A stretch of DNA of 13,107 nt from an uncultured Verrucomicrobia subdivision 3 bacterium (GTDB lineage: Bacteria > Verrucomicrobiota > Verrucomicrobiae > Limisphaerales > CAMLLE01). A program made the position numbers and the translations under genes. The notes under the pieces are model-generated. The model was given only the letters and a program-made list of their open reading frames with translations. It searched no databases and had not been told where the DNA came from. Where the stretch lies: assembly GCA_946480555.1 (NCBI GenBank), contig CAMLLE010000022.1, positions 1 to 13,107 on the forward strand, in the 5' to 3' direction. How positions within the stretch are numbered: the stretch's first letter is position 1; every line of letters starts with the position of its first letter. This document shows, one piece after another, positions 1 through 8,885 of this stretch.

Positions 1-1590
1 GTCGGGGCGCAGGGAAGCGATGGGCATTGCGAGGTGAAACTGGACAATGGCGGCGGACGAATTCTGGTGAACATGCAAGGCGTCGTTGCCGTGGATTCCA
101 CCGTCCGGATGTGCGGCGTGTGTTTTTATCTGTTCAACACGAAACGCCAGTTGATCCGTCCCTATTTAACGGTCCCTCAAGGCGAGCGCATCGAGGTGAT
201 CGAAGCCGGCCCGACGAATCTGCTGTCGCTTCCCGTGCGCCGGATGGAAAGCCTGTTGCAGTTCACAGCGAACCAGACTTATGCCCATCGCCTGCGCATT
301 CGCGGCGTCGTCACCCATTCACAGCCTGGCGAAGGTTTCTGGATGAGCGAACCGGACCGTGGAATGCACATTTTGTGCGATGAAAAGGAATTGCCAGAGG
401 TCGGGGAGGAAGTGGATGTGTTCGGCTTTTTGAAGCGCGGCGACTATGGGCCTGCCATTGAGGATGCGGTGTTTCGCCGCACGGGCAAGGTTCGGTTCCA
501 GTCGCCGGTTCAACTCGCCAAAGCCGCCGACGCGCTCGAACACAATTCGGATCTGGTGGAATGCGAAGCCGTCATTCTGGAACGGTGGTCGGCGCCGGGC
601 GGCTGCCGGCTGCAATTGTCCGATGGCGCGACGGAATTTCCGGCGTTTGTGCGGGAGACCAATGCCGTTTCACCCTCTCGCGACTGGCTGCCCGGTTCGC
701 GGGTTCGCGTCGCCGGCGTGTGCCTCATCGGTCTGCCCGCCGTTCCCAACCGGCCCGGCACGTGGGAGCCCAAATCGTTTCAAATTTTGCTTCGGTCGCC
801 AGCGGACATCACGATCCTCCAGCCTCCTCCCTGGTGGAACGCCGAACGCGTCGCGTGGCTGTCCGGCGGCATCGCCGCCGCCTTGCTGTTGCTGGTGGCG
901 GTGGTGATCTGGATCAGCCGCCGGAAACTGCGCCAGGAGGCGTTGGAACGGATGAAATCGGAAGCGGAGTTCGCCGCGGTCTGGAACGAGCGCAATCGGA
1001 TGGCGCGTGAACTCCACGACACGCTCGCGCAAGGCTTGAGCGCCATCTCCATGCAATTGGAAGTGCTCAAACGGCATTTGTCGCCCGGAACAAAATCCCG
1101 CGAACTGCTGGAGATCACGCGCACGCTCGTCCGCGAAAAAATGGTCGAAGCCCGCAACGCCATCTGGAACGTGCGCTCACAGGTTCTGGAAACCGGCGAT
1201 CTCTCCACGGCCTTGGGCGATATTCTGCGAAACCTGACCGAAGACACGGCAATGAAGGGTGAATTGCGTGTCAGAGGACGGATGCGACGACTGCCGCCGA
1301 TGACGGAAAACAACCTGTTGCGCATCGGCCAGGAAGCGATCACCAACGCGGCCAGGTACTCCGGCGCGCAGAATATTTTGGTGACGCTGGATTTCGAGGA
1401 TCGTCAGTTGCGGCTGACGGTTTCCGACGACGGCAAGGGGTTCGACGTCAATTCTCCGCCGCCGAGCGAAGGCGGTTTTGGATTGAAGGGAATGCGCGAA
1501 CGCGCGGCGCAAAGCCATGCGGAGTTCTCCATCACGAGCGAACCCAATGAAGGAACGCAGGTCACGCTGGTCCTGCCGCTGTTCGGCTGA
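1..1590 (+). CDS. Sensor histidine kinase, HisKA_3/LytS-NarL type (5' end outside window)
   Basis: The reading frame is open to the left edge, so the true start is upstream; a GTG at position 34 is only an internal candidate, and residue numbers below count from it. The N-terminal half has two successive beta-rich stretches (about residues 86-150 and 173-255) resembling OB-fold-like units, probably extracytoplasmic. One membrane segment follows (about 272-295), then a dimerisation and phosphoacceptor helix with RELHDTLAQG, His328 being the likely phosphorylated residue. The ATPase domain shows an N box (Asn438 in ITNAARYSG), a G1 box DDGKGFD (465-471) and a G2 box GGFGLKGM (480-487). This is the classic HisKA_3 plus HATPase_c layout. 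The gene ends 34 nt before a NarL-type regulator, its evident partner. The ligand cannot be told from the sequence. Confidence 0.93.
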   Translation, partial: VGAQGSDGHCEVKLDNGGGRILVNMQGVVAVDSTVRMCGVCFYLFNTKRQLIRPYLTVPQGERIEVIEAGPTNLLSLPVRRMESLLQFTANQTYAHRLRIRGVVTHSQPGEGFWMSEPDRGMHILCDEKELPEVGEEVDVFGFLKRGDYGPAIEDAVFRRTGKVRFQSPVQLAKAADALEHNSDLVECEAVILERWSAPGGCRLQLSDGATEFPAFVRETNAVSPSRDWLPGSRVRVAGVCLIGLPAVPNRPGTWEPKSFQILLRSPADITILQPPPWWNAERVAWLSGGIAAALLLLVAVVIWISRRKLRQEALERMKSEAEFAAVWNERNRMARELHDTLAQGLSAISMQLEVLKRHLSPGTKSRELLEITRTLVREKMVEARNAIWNVRSQVLETGDLSTALGDILRNLTEDTAMKGELRVRGRMRRLPPMTENNLLRIGQEAITNAARYSGAQNILVTLDFEDRQLRLTVSDDGKGFDVNSPPPSEGGFGLKGMRERAAQSHAEFSITSEPNEGTQVTLVLPLFG

Positions 1591-1624
1591 ACCGCCGCGA
1601 AATGAAATTGCCAGAGCAACGCCG

Positions 1625-2257
1625 ATGAAAACGAAAGCCAACATTCGACTGATGGTGGTGGACGATCATTCCGCGTTCCGCCGCGGGCTCGTTTCCCTGC
1701 TGGAAAGCGAACCGGGAATGCTGGTGATCGCCCAAACCGGAAGCGGCGACGAAGCCATCCCGCTCTACCGCCAGCATCAGCCGGACGTGGTCTTGATGGA
1801 CCTGCGATTGCCGGGCATCAGCGGCGTTGAAGCCATCATGACGATCCGAAAGGAATTTCCGAACGCGCGCTTCGTTGTGATTACCACCTACGACACGGAC
1901 GAGGACGTTTATCGCGCCATGCAGGCCGGAGCGCAGTCGTATCTTCTCAAGGACATGTCAGACGAAGAAGTGTTGAACATGATTCGCATGGTCCACGCCG
2001 GCGAACCGCAATTGCCGAAGAATGTCGCGGGCAGGCTGGCCGAACGGATGAAGCGCGAGGAACTGACGCGCCGCGAAATGGAAGTCCTGGAACTGCTCGT
2101 GAAAGGCCGCAGCAACAAGGAAATTGGCGATATCCTCAGCGTCAGCGAAGCCGCTGTGAAGTTCCGTCTGAAAGGACTATTCCTCAAGCTCGGCGTCAAG
2201 GACCGAACCGAAGCAGTCGTCAGCGCACTGCGCCACGGGATTTTCCATCTGGATTAG
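1625..2257 (+). CDS. NarL/FixJ-family response regulator with LuxR-type HTH
   Basis: A 210-residue, two-domain regulator. The receiver domain (about 7-122) has the acidic pair Asp13-Asp14, the phosphoacceptor Asp59 in LMDLRLPG, Thr87, and Lys109 in YLLKDMS. The C-terminal LuxR/GerE helix-turn-helix spans about 147-200, with LTRREMEVLELLVKG followed by NKEIGDILSVSEAAVK. The ATG at 1625 was chosen because it places the first beta strand (IRLMVVDD) at the usual distance from the N terminus; an in-frame ATG at 1517 would overlap the kinase and add unrelated residues. It lies 34 nt after the kinase and very likely receives its phosphate. Its DNA targets are unknown. No good Shine-Dalgarno sequence is visible. 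Confidence 0.95.
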   Translation: MKTKANIRLMVVDDHSAFRRGLVSLLESEPGMLVIAQTGSGDEAIPLYRQHQPDVVLMDLRLPGISGVEAIMTIRKEFPNARFVVITTYDTDEDVYRAMQAGAQSYLLKDMSDEEVLNMIRMVHAGEPQLPKNVAGRLAERMKREELTRREMEVLELLVKGRSNKEIGDILSVSEAAVKFRLKGLFLKLGVKDRTEAVVSALRHGIFHLD

Positions 2258-2341
2258 AGCGATCAACGATGCGGCAGACACGTAGCTCGAGCGATTAGAC
2301 GCAGAGGTTTCAGATCGCGCCTCCGCCGCACTTTCAGCGCG

Positions 2342-2364
2342 GGGTTGCCCGGGCCAGGCAACCC
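2342..2364. terminator. Perfect hairpin after the response-regulator gene, no U-tract
   Basis: GGGTTGCC (2342-2349) and GGCAACCC (2357-2364) pair perfectly around a 7-nt loop. It lies about 85 nt after the regulator stop codon. No T-run follows on either strand, so it is not a textbook intrinsic terminator. It may protect the transcript 3' end, or be part of the repeat block that begins right after it. Confidence 0.4.
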
Positions 2365-2365
2365 G

Positions 2366-2407
2366 CATTGAACCTTGGGAGTGGAACGTCCAGTTGTGAA
2401 TGTTCCC
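2366..2407 (+). repeat. Degenerate copy of the TTGAAC..TTGAATGTTC intergenic repeat
   Basis: This stretch begins ATTGAACCTTGGGAGTGGAA and ends TGTGAATGTTCCC. Its first half closely matches the reverse complement of 8756-8780, which reads TTGAACCTCGGGAGTTGAA. A further fragment (GGGAACGTTCCTGTTGAATC, from about 2438) follows. It is a diverged member of the repeat family found in the other gaps of this window. Confidence 0.5.
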
Positions 2408-2451
2408 ATTTTGGTTCATGGGCAGGACCGCCAGCCGGGGGAACGTTCCTG

Positions 2452-2480
2452 TTGAATCTTCCGAAGCTGCCACTTAGTTT
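2452..2480 (+). promoter_or_regulatory. Candidate promoter for the mlaE-like gene
   Basis: TTGAAT (2452-2457) and TAGTTT (2475-2480) are spaced 17 nt apart. The start codon GTG is at 2487, only 6 nt after the -10-like hexamer, so a transcript from here would be leaderless or nearly so. The string CTTAGTTTGC followed by 4 nt and the start codon is almost identical to the one before psd. The -10 match to the sigma-70 consensus is weak, so this is tentative. Confidence 0.33.
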
Positions 2481-2486
2481 GCCGCC

Positions 2487-3350
2487 GTGCAGAAAGGCAA
2501 CGCCAGCACGTTAGAATCGCCAGACACGCGTTTCATTTTGCGTCATCCATTGCCACGTTCGTACACAAATTACCTCGGCCGAAAACTCTTCCGCTTCCTG
2601 CTCACCATCCAGGGCCTCGGCGCGTTTTCGCTAATCACGCTGGGCGTCATTCTCAAGAAATTCAACGTGGCGCACTGTGTCGTGCGTCCGCTGGTGACGC
2701 AACAAGTCGCGCGATCCGGACTGAAATTGCTGCCGATGTTCCTGTTCCTGGCGCTGGCGCTCGGATTGGTGGTGATCGGGCAGACGGTTTCCTGGGCGAC
2801 GCGGTTCGGCGCGATCAATTATCTGGGAACGGTGATGGTGATCGTGGTGGTGCGCGAATTGGGGCCGTTGATTGCCGCCTTGCTCGTCCTGTCGCGCGTG
2901 GGCGCAGCAAACGTGATCGAACTCGGCACCGCGCGCGCCACGGGCGAGGTGGAAGCGCTCGAGGCCTTGGGGATCGATCCCGTTCACTATTTCGTCGTCC
3001 CCCGCGTGATCGGAATGGCCTTTGGGATGTTTGCGCTGACGGTGTATTTGATCCTCGGTTCGCTGGTCAGCGGTTATCTCTGGGCGTTCTTGCAGGACGT
3101 GCCGCTGCGGCCGGGCGATTATTTCCGGCAACTGGCTGGCGCCCTGACGGTGATGGACTTTGCACTGCTCGCGCTCAAGACGCTGCTGTTCGGCGTCATC
3201 ATTTCGCTGGTCACCTGTTATCACGGACTCGCCCAGCCGCTGCGACTGGAGGAAGTTTCGTTTGCCACCGTTCGCGCCGTTGCACAAAGCGTCATCGCTT
3301 GCGTGCTGCTCGATGCGATGTTCATCGTGATTTACCTCACCATCGGATGA
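2487..3350 (+). CDS. mlaE: MlaE-family ABC transporter permease (lipid transport)
   Basis: A 287-residue inner-membrane protein with several long hydrophobic segments. The family signature is clear: REL-GP (Glu124, Gly126, Pro127), then LSRVGAANVIELGTARATGE and EALEALGIDPVHYFVVPR. This MlaE/YrbE/TGD1 block includes the elements that contact the ATPase. In known systems this permease moves phospholipids to or from an MCE protein spanning the periplasm. The start is GTG, without a Shine-Dalgarno sequence; no better start lies before the conserved region, and the N-terminal extension of about 25 residues is slightly long for the family. The stop codon overlaps the start of the ATPase gene, which indicates translational coupling. 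Confidence 0.93.
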   Translation: MQKGNASTLESPDTRFILRHPLPRSYTNYLGRKLFRFLLTIQGLGAFSLITLGVILKKFNVAHCVVRPLVTQQVARSGLKLLPMFLFLALALGLVVIGQTVSWATRFGAINYLGTVMVIVVVRELGPLIAALLVLSRVGAANVIELGTARATGEVEALEALGIDPVHYFVVPRVIGMAFGMFALTVYLILGSLVSGYLWAFLQDVPLRPGDYFRQLAGALTVMDFALLALKTLLFGVIISLVTCYHGLAQPLRLEEVSFATVRAVAQSVIACVLLDAMFIVIYLTIG

Positions 3351-4135
3351 ACCCGCCGCCAGCCAATCCAGCACCGTTGATCGAGATGCGCGGCGTCACC
3401 GTGGGCGCGATGCGCGACCTGCGGCACGTCGTGTTGCAGGACGTGAACTGGTCAGTCGTGCGCGGTGAATTCTGGGTGATTGGCGGACTCCAGGGTTCCG
3501 GCAAAACGGACCTGATGTTCCTGGCGGCGGGATTGATGGCGCCGATCGAAGGCACTTATGAATTCAACGGCCAGCGCATGCCCATCTTTGACGAAAACCG
3601 GCTGCAAGAACGGCTGAAACTGGGCATGGTTTTCGACGGCGGCCAATTGCTGAATCACCTGACCGTGGCGGAGAACATCGCGTTGCCGCTGCGTTATCAT
3701 GAAAACCTCACGACGGCGGAAGCGGCACCGGAGGTCGAGCGGATGCTGAAGTTCTGTGGTCTGACAGAGTTCGCAAACAACACGCCCGGAGCGATCGGCC
3801 GGAACTGGCAGCAGCGGGCGGGATTGGCGCGTGCGCTGATGCTGCGGCCGGAAGTGTTGCTGGTGGATAATCCGCTCGGTGGAATGGATCTGAGGCATCG
3901 GAGCTGGTGGCTGGGTTTCCTCGGGCAGCTCGCGCGCGGCCATGAATGGTTTGGCGGCAAGCCCATCACACTCGTTGCAACTACTGACGATCTGCGGCCT
4001 TGGGCCAACATGGCGAATCGTGTCGGCGTGCTGAAGGAAAAGCATTTGATGGTGCTGGGACCGTGGGAAGTGGCGCATGCGAGCGAAGATGATTACGTCC
4101 GGGAATTCATCCTGCCTGGGCACGCGACCATTTGA
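3347..4135 (+). CDS. mlaF: MlaF-like ABC ATP-binding protein with degenerate catalytic motifs
   Basis: A 262-residue ABC subunit whose ATG overlaps the permease stop (ATGA at 3347-3350). Walker A is intact (GLQGSGKT, 47-54), as are the Walker B Asp174 and the D-loop Asp181. Other key motifs differ from the family. The Q-loop Gln is Asp97 (VFDGG), the signature LSGG is replaced by IGRN (150-153), the catalytic Glu after Walker B is Asn175 (LLVDNP), and the switch His is a Thr (VATTDD, 210-215). The fold and the RAGLARAL helix after the signature are retained. By context it is the ATPase of the adjacent MlaE permease. ATP binding is plausible; normal hydrolysis is doubtful. The frame is uninterrupted, so it does not look like a pseudogene. 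An earlier in-frame start at 3299 lies inside the permease gene and adds unrelated residues. Confidence 0.9.
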   Translation: MNPPPANPAPLIEMRGVTVGAMRDLRHVVLQDVNWSVVRGEFWVIGGLQGSGKTDLMFLAAGLMAPIEGTYEFNGQRMPIFDENRLQERLKLGMVFDGGQLLNHLTVAENIALPLRYHENLTTAEAAPEVERMLKFCGLTEFANNTPGAIGRNWQQRAGLARALMLRPEVLLVDNPLGGMDLRHRSWWLGFLGQLARGHEWFGGKPITLVATTDDLRPWANMANRVGVLKEKHLMVLGPWEVAHASEDDYVREFILPGHATI

Positions 4136-4242
4136 TGATCGAGATGATTCCAGTTCAACAGCACGGAAAGCCCGTCCGTTCGGCACGAGTCGAATTTGTT
4201 TCGCGCGGGCGAGCGGCGGGCGCTCCTTTGTGCATGAATGTC

Positions 4243-4273
4243 GAGCGTTCCTTGTTGAACGTTGAATGTTCCC
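4243..4273 (+). repeat. Intergenic repeat copy: GTTGAAC + GTTGAATGTTC
   Basis: GAGCGTTCCTT is followed by GTTGAAC and an exact core GTTGAATGTTC (4261-4271). It lies 14-44 nt before the MCE-gene start codon. The same GTTGARC-GTTGAATGTTC layout recurs at 5774-5792. The TTGAAC at 4255-4260 could serve as a -35 box with TTTTAA at 4278-4283 (17-nt spacer), again placing transcription start near the ATG. Confidence 0.6.
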
Positions 4274-4286
4274 AACCTTTTAACCT

Positions 4287-5495
4287 ATGGCTCTCCAGGA
4301 TTTAACCCCGCAACTCCGCACGCGACTCAGCCGGATGGAACGCGCTGTCGGCTGGTTCGTGATCATTGCCACCGCGCTGCTATTGTTCGGATTTGGCTAC
4401 TATCTTTACAACATCGCCGAGCGCAAAGGCTGGTTCACGCCCAAGTTCATTTATGAGACCGGCCTGAACAACGCCGCCGGACTTAAGGAAGGCAACGACG
4501 TGATGTTGATGGGAAAGCCCGTCGGTCAGATCACGCGCATCGTGCCGAATGCGCCGGATGATTACTACGGCGTCACCGTGTACTTTCAGGTGCTGAAACC
4601 CCACTACGGCTACATTTGGGATGATTCAAAGGTAAAGGTGTCATCGGACTTCTTGGGGAACCGTTTCCTGGAGATCACCAAGGGCAAGAGCGGCGTGCCG
4701 ACCATTACCGAGGATTCAAACCGCGTCGCCGTGGCGATGCTGCGGTCCGAGGTTATCCGGCAGGCGCGCCCGGCAAAAATCGCGGACCTGCAACGCAGCA
4801 ATCCTGGGCTGGCGCAGACGAACAGCGCAAAGTTTGAATGGCTCGTCGGCTATGAGCTGAAGCAACTCGCGGAAGCAAATCGCGCCATGTTCTACACCAA
4901 CTTGACCGCGGTCTATTGGCTCGATCCGGACGAAGCGCCAGCGTTGAACGAACGTTTGGAAGCGGTCGCAAACCAGGTGGAAGAAGCCCTGCCCAACATT
5001 TTGAACCTGACGAATCAGCTGACCGCCGTGCTGTCGAATTCCGCCGTGTTGATGTCGCATCTCACCGAGGTGGCCATCGCCGCACGACCCGCCGTCAGCA
5101 ATCTCGCCACGATCACGGCGAATTTGGATCAGCCCGGTTCCCTGGGCGACTGGCTGATTCCGACGAACATCAACAGCCAGTTGAATTCCGTACTCGGCGA
5201 AGCCGACTCCACGCTGAACACCGCGAACACAAACATCGGCGTGCTGGCGCGCAGCTTGAACGATTCCCTGCTGAGCCTGGTGGGCATCACCAGCAATCTG
5301 AACACGCAGGTGCAGCAGAACACCAACATCGTAAGCCAGATTTCCAAGGCGATCGTGGATGCGGACAACCTGGTCCAAGGCTTGAAACGGCATTGGCTGC
5401 TGCGCTCCGCCTTCAAGGAAGAGAACACGAAGGAAGAGCGTCAGAGCGAACCGGTGTTTCAGGATTTGTGGGATCCAAGAGAAGGACGGCGGTAG
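4287..5495 (+). CDS. mlaD: MCE/MlaD-family substrate-binding protein of lipid transporter
   Basis: A 402-residue protein with a short cytoplasmic N terminus, one membrane anchor (about 22-43) and an MCE domain (about 53-135) with the motif GLNNAAGLKEGNDVMLMGKP and then VGQITRIV. The rest (about 200-380) is predicted mostly helical and rich in Asn, Leu and Thr. It resembles the needle or barrel-forming tails of MCE proteins, which hexamerise and form a hydrophobic tunnel for lipids. E. coli MlaD is only about 180 residues, so this is a long-tailed type. It follows the permease and ATPase genes after a 151-nt gap containing a repeat copy. No MlaC, MlaB or MlaA gene is in the window. The ATG at 4287 gives the expected anchor position; no Shine-Dalgarno sequence is seen. 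Confidence 0.93.
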   Translation: MALQDLTPQLRTRLSRMERAVGWFVIIATALLLFGFGYYLYNIAERKGWFTPKFIYETGLNNAAGLKEGNDVMLMGKPVGQITRIVPNAPDDYYGVTVYFQVLKPHYGYIWDDSKVKVSSDFLGNRFLEITKGKSGVPTITEDSNRVAVAMLRSEVIRQARPAKIADLQRSNPGLAQTNSAKFEWLVGYELKQLAEANRAMFYTNLTAVYWLDPDEAPALNERLEAVANQVEEALPNILNLTNQLTAVLSNSAVLMSHLTEVAIAARPAVSNLATITANLDQPGSLGDWLIPTNINSQLNSVLGEADSTLNTANTNIGVLARSLNDSLLSLVGITSNLNTQVQQNTNIVSQISKAIVDADNLVQGLKRHWLLRSAFKEENTKEERQSEPVFQDLWDPREGRR

Positions 5496-5503
5496 TGGGG
5501 AAG

Positions 5504-5530
5504 GAACATTCAACTCTCAACGTTCAGCCC
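5504..5530 (-). repeat. Inverted copy of the GTTGAATGTTC repeat
   Basis: GAACATTCAAC (5504-5514) is the exact reverse complement of the core. It is followed by TCTCAACGTTCAGCCC, so on the minus strand it reads TGAACGTTGAGAGTTGAATG then TTCC. It starts 8 nt after the MCE-gene stop codon. Confidence 0.6.
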
Positions 5531-5544
5531 TTTCGCCGCCTCTC

Positions 5545-5734
5545 AGCTGCGGAGCAGCGAAAGCCAGTAGCCCATGGCGAAAGCCATGGGAGAAAAGCAG
5601 CATTTTGACAAGCCTCAGCGGGGCGGCAGAACTGAAATGCATCTTTCGCTGCTCCGCAGCTCGACTTCCTGACCACTGACCCATGGCTCACGCCATGGGC
5701 TACTCTCTGCCGCTGCTGCCGCAGCTCATTTCAG
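5545..5734. repeat. Alternating array of two palindromic units (REP/MITE-like)
   Basis: Unit A is AGCTGCGGAGCAGCGAAAG at 5545-5563; its perfect 19-nt reverse complement is at 5643-5661, and a degenerate copy with one extra base is at 5711-5726. Unit B is a hairpin, CCCATGGC + 4 nt + GCCATGGG, at 5571-5590 (loop GAAA) and 5680-5699 (loop TCAC). AGTAGCCCATGGC at 5566-5578 is also the reverse complement of 5692-5704, and CTGAAATG at 5632-5639 pairs with 5727-5734. The two halves can therefore fold as one large stem or as separate small hairpins. It contains no coding sequence. A REP-like, non-autonomous mobile repeat is the best guess. Confidence 0.7.
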
Positions 5735-5773
5735 CCGAAGAACACCCGGACATTCCCAATCCGCCTCCCCGGA

Positions 5774-5806
5774 TGTTGAGCGTTGAATGTTCATTGTTGA
5801 ATGTTC
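5774..5806 (+). repeat. Two tandem copies of GTTGAATGTTC
   Basis: GTTGAGC is followed by an exact core at 5782-5792, a 3-nt spacer (ATT), and a second exact core at 5796-5806. The arrangement before the first core matches the copy upstream of the MCE gene. It lies about 70 nt before the serA start codon. Confidence 0.65.
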
Positions 5807-5836
5807 TCCCTCATCATTTCTGATCCCCCGAAGCAT

Positions 5837-5864
5837 TTGACGTTTTCCCCTCATTCCTTATCCT
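5837..5864 (+). promoter_or_regulatory. Candidate serA promoter
   Basis: TTGACG (5837-5842) and TATCCT (5859-5864) are spaced 16 nt apart, fair sigma-70-like matches. Transcription would start around 5870, leaving only a few nucleotides before the ATG at 5878. No Shine-Dalgarno sequence is present, which fits a leaderless or very short-leader mRNA. Confidence 0.4.
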
Positions 5865-5877
5865 CGCGGCTCATTTT

Positions 5878-7476
<1,599 letters not shown>

Positions 7477-7502
7477 TTGTGTGTTAAACTGACGAACTTT
7501 TT

Positions 7503-8600
7503 ATGAAATCAATGTCCAAATCTCTCGCTCTGCTCTGCGCGGCCGTGCCCCTGGTCAACGCCGTGGCCGCAGACGGGACGACAAACGCCCGCCCTGTGAG
7601 CGAGCTGTTCGCCAATGCGGTGGTTGCCACGGCGACAAACGGAATTTCGATCACCCGCTCGCAACTTGACGAAGCCATGATCGGCATCAAGACCGCCGCT
7701 GCTGCGCGAGGGCAATCCATTCCGGCCGAGCAGCTCACGATGATGGAAGGGCAGATTCTGAACCGCATGATCCAGGTGCAAGTCCTGAACGGCCGCTCGA
7801 CTGAAGCCGAAAAGCAGGCTGGGAAAGAGGCCGCTGAAAAGCGCATCAAAGATCTGAGGGAACAAGCCGGCTCTGACGAGGTCTTCAATGCCCGTCTCAA
7901 GACTATTGGCCTGGATGAAGCCCAGCTGAAATCCAAGATGACGGAGGAACTCACCGCTGAAGCCGTGCTGAAGCGCGATTTGAAAGTGGAAGTTTCCGAC
8001 GAAGACATCAAAAAGTTCTACGACGAGAATCCCGGCCGCTTCGAGAAACCGGAAATGGTCCGCGCCGCGCATGTGCTCATCGGCACCATGGACATGAACT
8101 CGCAAACCGATCTCTCTGATGAGCAAAAGGCGGCGAAGAAGAAGATTGCGGACGACGTTCTGAAGCGCGCCAAAGCGGGCGAGGATTTCGCGAAGCTCGC
8201 GAAGGAATACTCGGAAGATCCCGGCTCCAAGGACAAAGGCGGCGAATACACCTTCCCGCGCGGCCAGATGGTGCCGGAGTTTGAATCTGCGGCGTTCTCC
8301 ATGACGACCAATCAAATCAGCGACCTCGTCACCACCCGCTACGGGTATCACATCATCAAGACGCTGGAGAAAATACCGGCGAAGAAGATTGAACTCGCCG
8401 AGGTGAAAGACGACGTGAAGGAATTCCTCACCACGCAAGCAATTCAGAAGCAGCTGCCGGATTACCTCGCGAAGGTTGAGAAGGAAGCGAACATCCAGAT
8501 TCTCGACGAGAAGCTCAAGGCGGCCAAACCGGCCGCCGCGGCAACGGGCCACGAAGGACACAATCACGCCGAGGGTGATCACACCGGACACAATCACTGA
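7503..8600 (+). CDS. Exported parvulin-type peptidyl-prolyl isomerase (PpiC/SurA-like), His-rich tail
   Basis: A 365-residue chaperone/isomerase. An N-terminal signal peptide is evident (about 1-22: Lys residues, then LALLCAAVPLVNAVA). A SurA_N-like helical region (about 35-175) follows, starting with NGISITRSQLDEAM. The parvulin domain runs about 185-290, from AAHVLI through FAKLAKEYSEDPGSKDKGGE and VPEFESAAF to TRYGYHIIK. It probably helps folding of periplasmic or outer-membrane proteins. The last 16 residues are HEGHNHAEGDHTGHNH, six histidines, a likely metal-binding tail unusual for SurA. A second in-frame ATG at 7512 would shorten the signal peptide by three residues. The gene lies 26 nt after serA and is followed by a strong terminator. 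The exact subfamily (SurA, PpiC or PrsA-like) is uncertain. Confidence 0.92.
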   Translation: MKSMSKSLALLCAAVPLVNAVAADGTTNARPVSELFANAVVATATNGISITRSQLDEAMIGIKTAAAARGQSIPAEQLTMMEGQILNRMIQVQVLNGRSTEAEKQAGKEAAEKRIKDLREQAGSDEVFNARLKTIGLDEAQLKSKMTEELTAEAVLKRDLKVEVSDEDIKKFYDENPGRFEKPEMVRAAHVLIGTMDMNSQTDLSDEQKAAKKKIADDVLKRAKAGEDFAKLAKEYSEDPGSKDKGGEYTFPRGQMVPEFESAAFSMTTNQISDLVTTRYGYHIIKTLEKIPAKKIELAEVKDDVKEFLTTQAIQKQLPDYLAKVEKEANIQILDEKLKAAKPAAAATGHEGHNHAEGDHTGHNH

Positions 8601-8621
8601 GAGATTTTCCAAACCGCACGA

Positions 8622-8653
8622 AGGCCCGGGCATATGCCCGGGCCTTTTTGTTT
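8622..8653 (+). terminator. Rho-independent terminator after the PPIase gene
   Basis: A perfect 24-nt palindrome (8622-8645) forms a 10-bp GC-rich stem, AGGCCCGGGC/GCCCGGGCCT, with an ATAT loop. It is followed by TTTTGTTT. It sits 22 nt after the stop codon and should end the serA-PPIase transcript. Being symmetric, it may also act weakly on the other strand. Confidence 0.92.
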
Positions 8654-8755
8654 CCTGCGCGAAACGCACCGTCACGAAACGACAGGCCGCGACTCTCTCC
8701 GAGCGCGGAGGTCCGGGCGAAAACGACAGCGGTTCTGCCATGAACACTCACCAGC

Positions 8756-8780
8756 GAACATTCAACTCCCGAGGTTCAAG
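8756..8780 (-). repeat. Inverted copy of the GTTGAATGTTC repeat
   Basis: GAACATTCAAC (8756-8766) is an exact reverse-complement core, followed by TCCCGAGGTTCAAG. On the minus strand it reads TTGAACCTCGGGAGTTGAA then TGTTC, matching the degenerate copy at 2366. Confidence 0.6.
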
Positions 8781-8885
8781 GTGGGATCGCCTGGCCCGGG
8801 GCCACCGCGCGGTGAAAGCGCGGAAGAGACGTGACCCGTGACTTTCGGTCGAAATGCCGATCGCCAACCCAACCCCGACGGCCGA

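Larger units (their letters stand above)
5496..5877. other. 382-bp gene-free gap filled with repeats and palindromes
   Basis: No convincing coding frame lies between the MCE gene and serA. In order the gap holds an inverted copy of the GTTGAATGTTC repeat, an alternating array of two palindromic units, two tandem direct copies of the core repeat, and a candidate serA promoter. Each is described separately. Confidence 0.8.

Noticed and set aside
1517..1624. Upstream in-frame start for the response regulator
   Set aside because: It would overlap the histidine kinase and add an Arg/Ser-rich segment absent from NarL-type regulators.
2177..2473. Minus-strand open frame of 98 codons between the regulator and mlaE
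   Set aside because: It overlaps the regulator 3' end and spans repeat DNA; the product has no recognisable features.
5496..5877. Possible CRISPR array
   Set aside because: The repeats are few, palindromic, irregularly spaced and in both orientations, without uniform spacers or cas genes.
7509..8747. Long minus-strand open frame (412 codons) opposite the PPIase gene
   Set aside because: It is a compositional shadow of the PPIase gene and also runs through the terminator palindrome.
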